A stretch of 64,000 bases of DNA from Vibrio sp. 99-70-13A1 (GTDB lineage Bacteria > Pseudomonadota > Gammaproteobacteria > Enterobacterales > Vibrionaceae). The notes under the pieces were generated by a model. The model did no database searches. It had not been told where the DNA came from and worked only from the letters and a program-made list of their open reading frames with translations. Shown here piece after piece: positions 63,898-64,000 of the stretch. The stretch's first letter is position 1. Each line of letters begins with the position of its first letter. The stretch covers positions 124,001 to 188,000 of the forward strand of contig NZ_VTXD01000003.1 in the NCBI RefSeq assembly GCF_013114625.1. Direction: 5' to 3'. A program made the position numbers and the translations under genes.

Positions 63898-64000
63898 GGC
63901 GTTGGTCTCCCATTTGTTGCTTTAATTTGGCAAGTGCTAAACGTAATCGAGACTTCACTGTACCCAATGGTACATCCAGCTGCTGTGCTAGTTGCTCTTG
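63890..64000 (-). CDS. ECF sigma factor (RpoE/ChrR-type), C-terminal fragment in window
   Basis: The last 36 codons of a leftward gene whose start is outside the window. The visible part, beginning QEQLAQQLDVPLGTVKSRLRLAL, is the region 4 helix-turn-helix that reads the -35 element. Stop overlaps the chrR start. With ChrR it should drive the operon described here, and probably cfa. Confidence 0.88.
   Translation of the reverse strand, partial: QEQLAQQLDVPLGTVKSRLRLALAKLKQQMGDQRHD

Overview
The window is the replication-origin region of a Vibrio-type secondary chromosome (chromosome II), followed by about 59 kb of accessory and housekeeping genes. The identification rests on the gene order parB-parA-(1.2 kb non-coding)-rctB at 1-4861. 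RctB is the initiator found only on the second chromosome of Vibrionaceae. The intergenic space holds a regular array of TGATCAT-type RctB iterons, a consensus DnaA box, an AT-rich ATCA-repeat stretch and a perfect parS2 palindrome. Base composition is moderately AT-rich, and most proteins resemble Vibrio families. The species cannot be named from the sequence alone.

Region 1 (1-14.5 kb): partition genes, origin, rctB, and a small unknown gene coupled to two Opp/Dpp-type ABC ATPases behind a near-consensus Fur box. Then come a small gene, a fusion of an N-glycosidase (NADAR) with GTP cyclohydrolase II, a solute-binding protein divergent from a hybrid sensor kinase, DUF3283, a YebC-family regulator and DUF2798. 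Extra RctB-like sites lie downstream of rctB and at 14.0 kb, and a second perfect parS2 site lies inside a coding sequence at 9.8 kb.

Region 2 (14.5-34.6 kb): a LysR regulator with a beta-hydroxyacid dehydrogenase; then a seven-gene run combining a LolCDE/MacB-like ABC transporter, a LolA-like protein, a probable outer-membrane barrel and a LytS/LytTR two-component pair; two tandem PqqL-like M16 protease lipoproteins; a probable vemP-secD2-secF2 unit, in which a force-sensing arrest peptide would control a second SecDF; and rlmJ.

Region 3 (34.6-43 kb): small metabolic and envelope genes (OsmC-like, RRM protein, SDR and others), a previously easy-to-miss 49-residue zinc-ribbon gene, and the cfa operon (cfa, DUF2878, chalcone-isomerase-like, DUF3833).

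Region 4 (42-51 kb): a LysR-linked catabolic cluster (RidA, aldehyde dehydrogenase, atypical M19 dipeptidase-like protein, BCCT transporter, an unrecognised 594-residue protein, DUF3726). The context suggests uptake and breakdown of a quaternary amine.

Region 5 (51-57.2 kb): a thiamine-precursor salvage operon (thiD-thiZ-thiX-thiY-tenA-thiM-thiE) behind a TPP riboswitch whose downstream hairpin can hide the thiD ribosome-binding site.

Region 6 (57.3-64 kb): a light/singlet-oxygen-stress operon (ECF sigma factor, ChrR anti-sigma, DUF523/DUF1722, photolyase, SnoaL-like, SDR, FAD oxidoreductase, DUF1365). It is collinear with the cfa operon of region 3, as if a single regulon had been split by regions 4 and 5.
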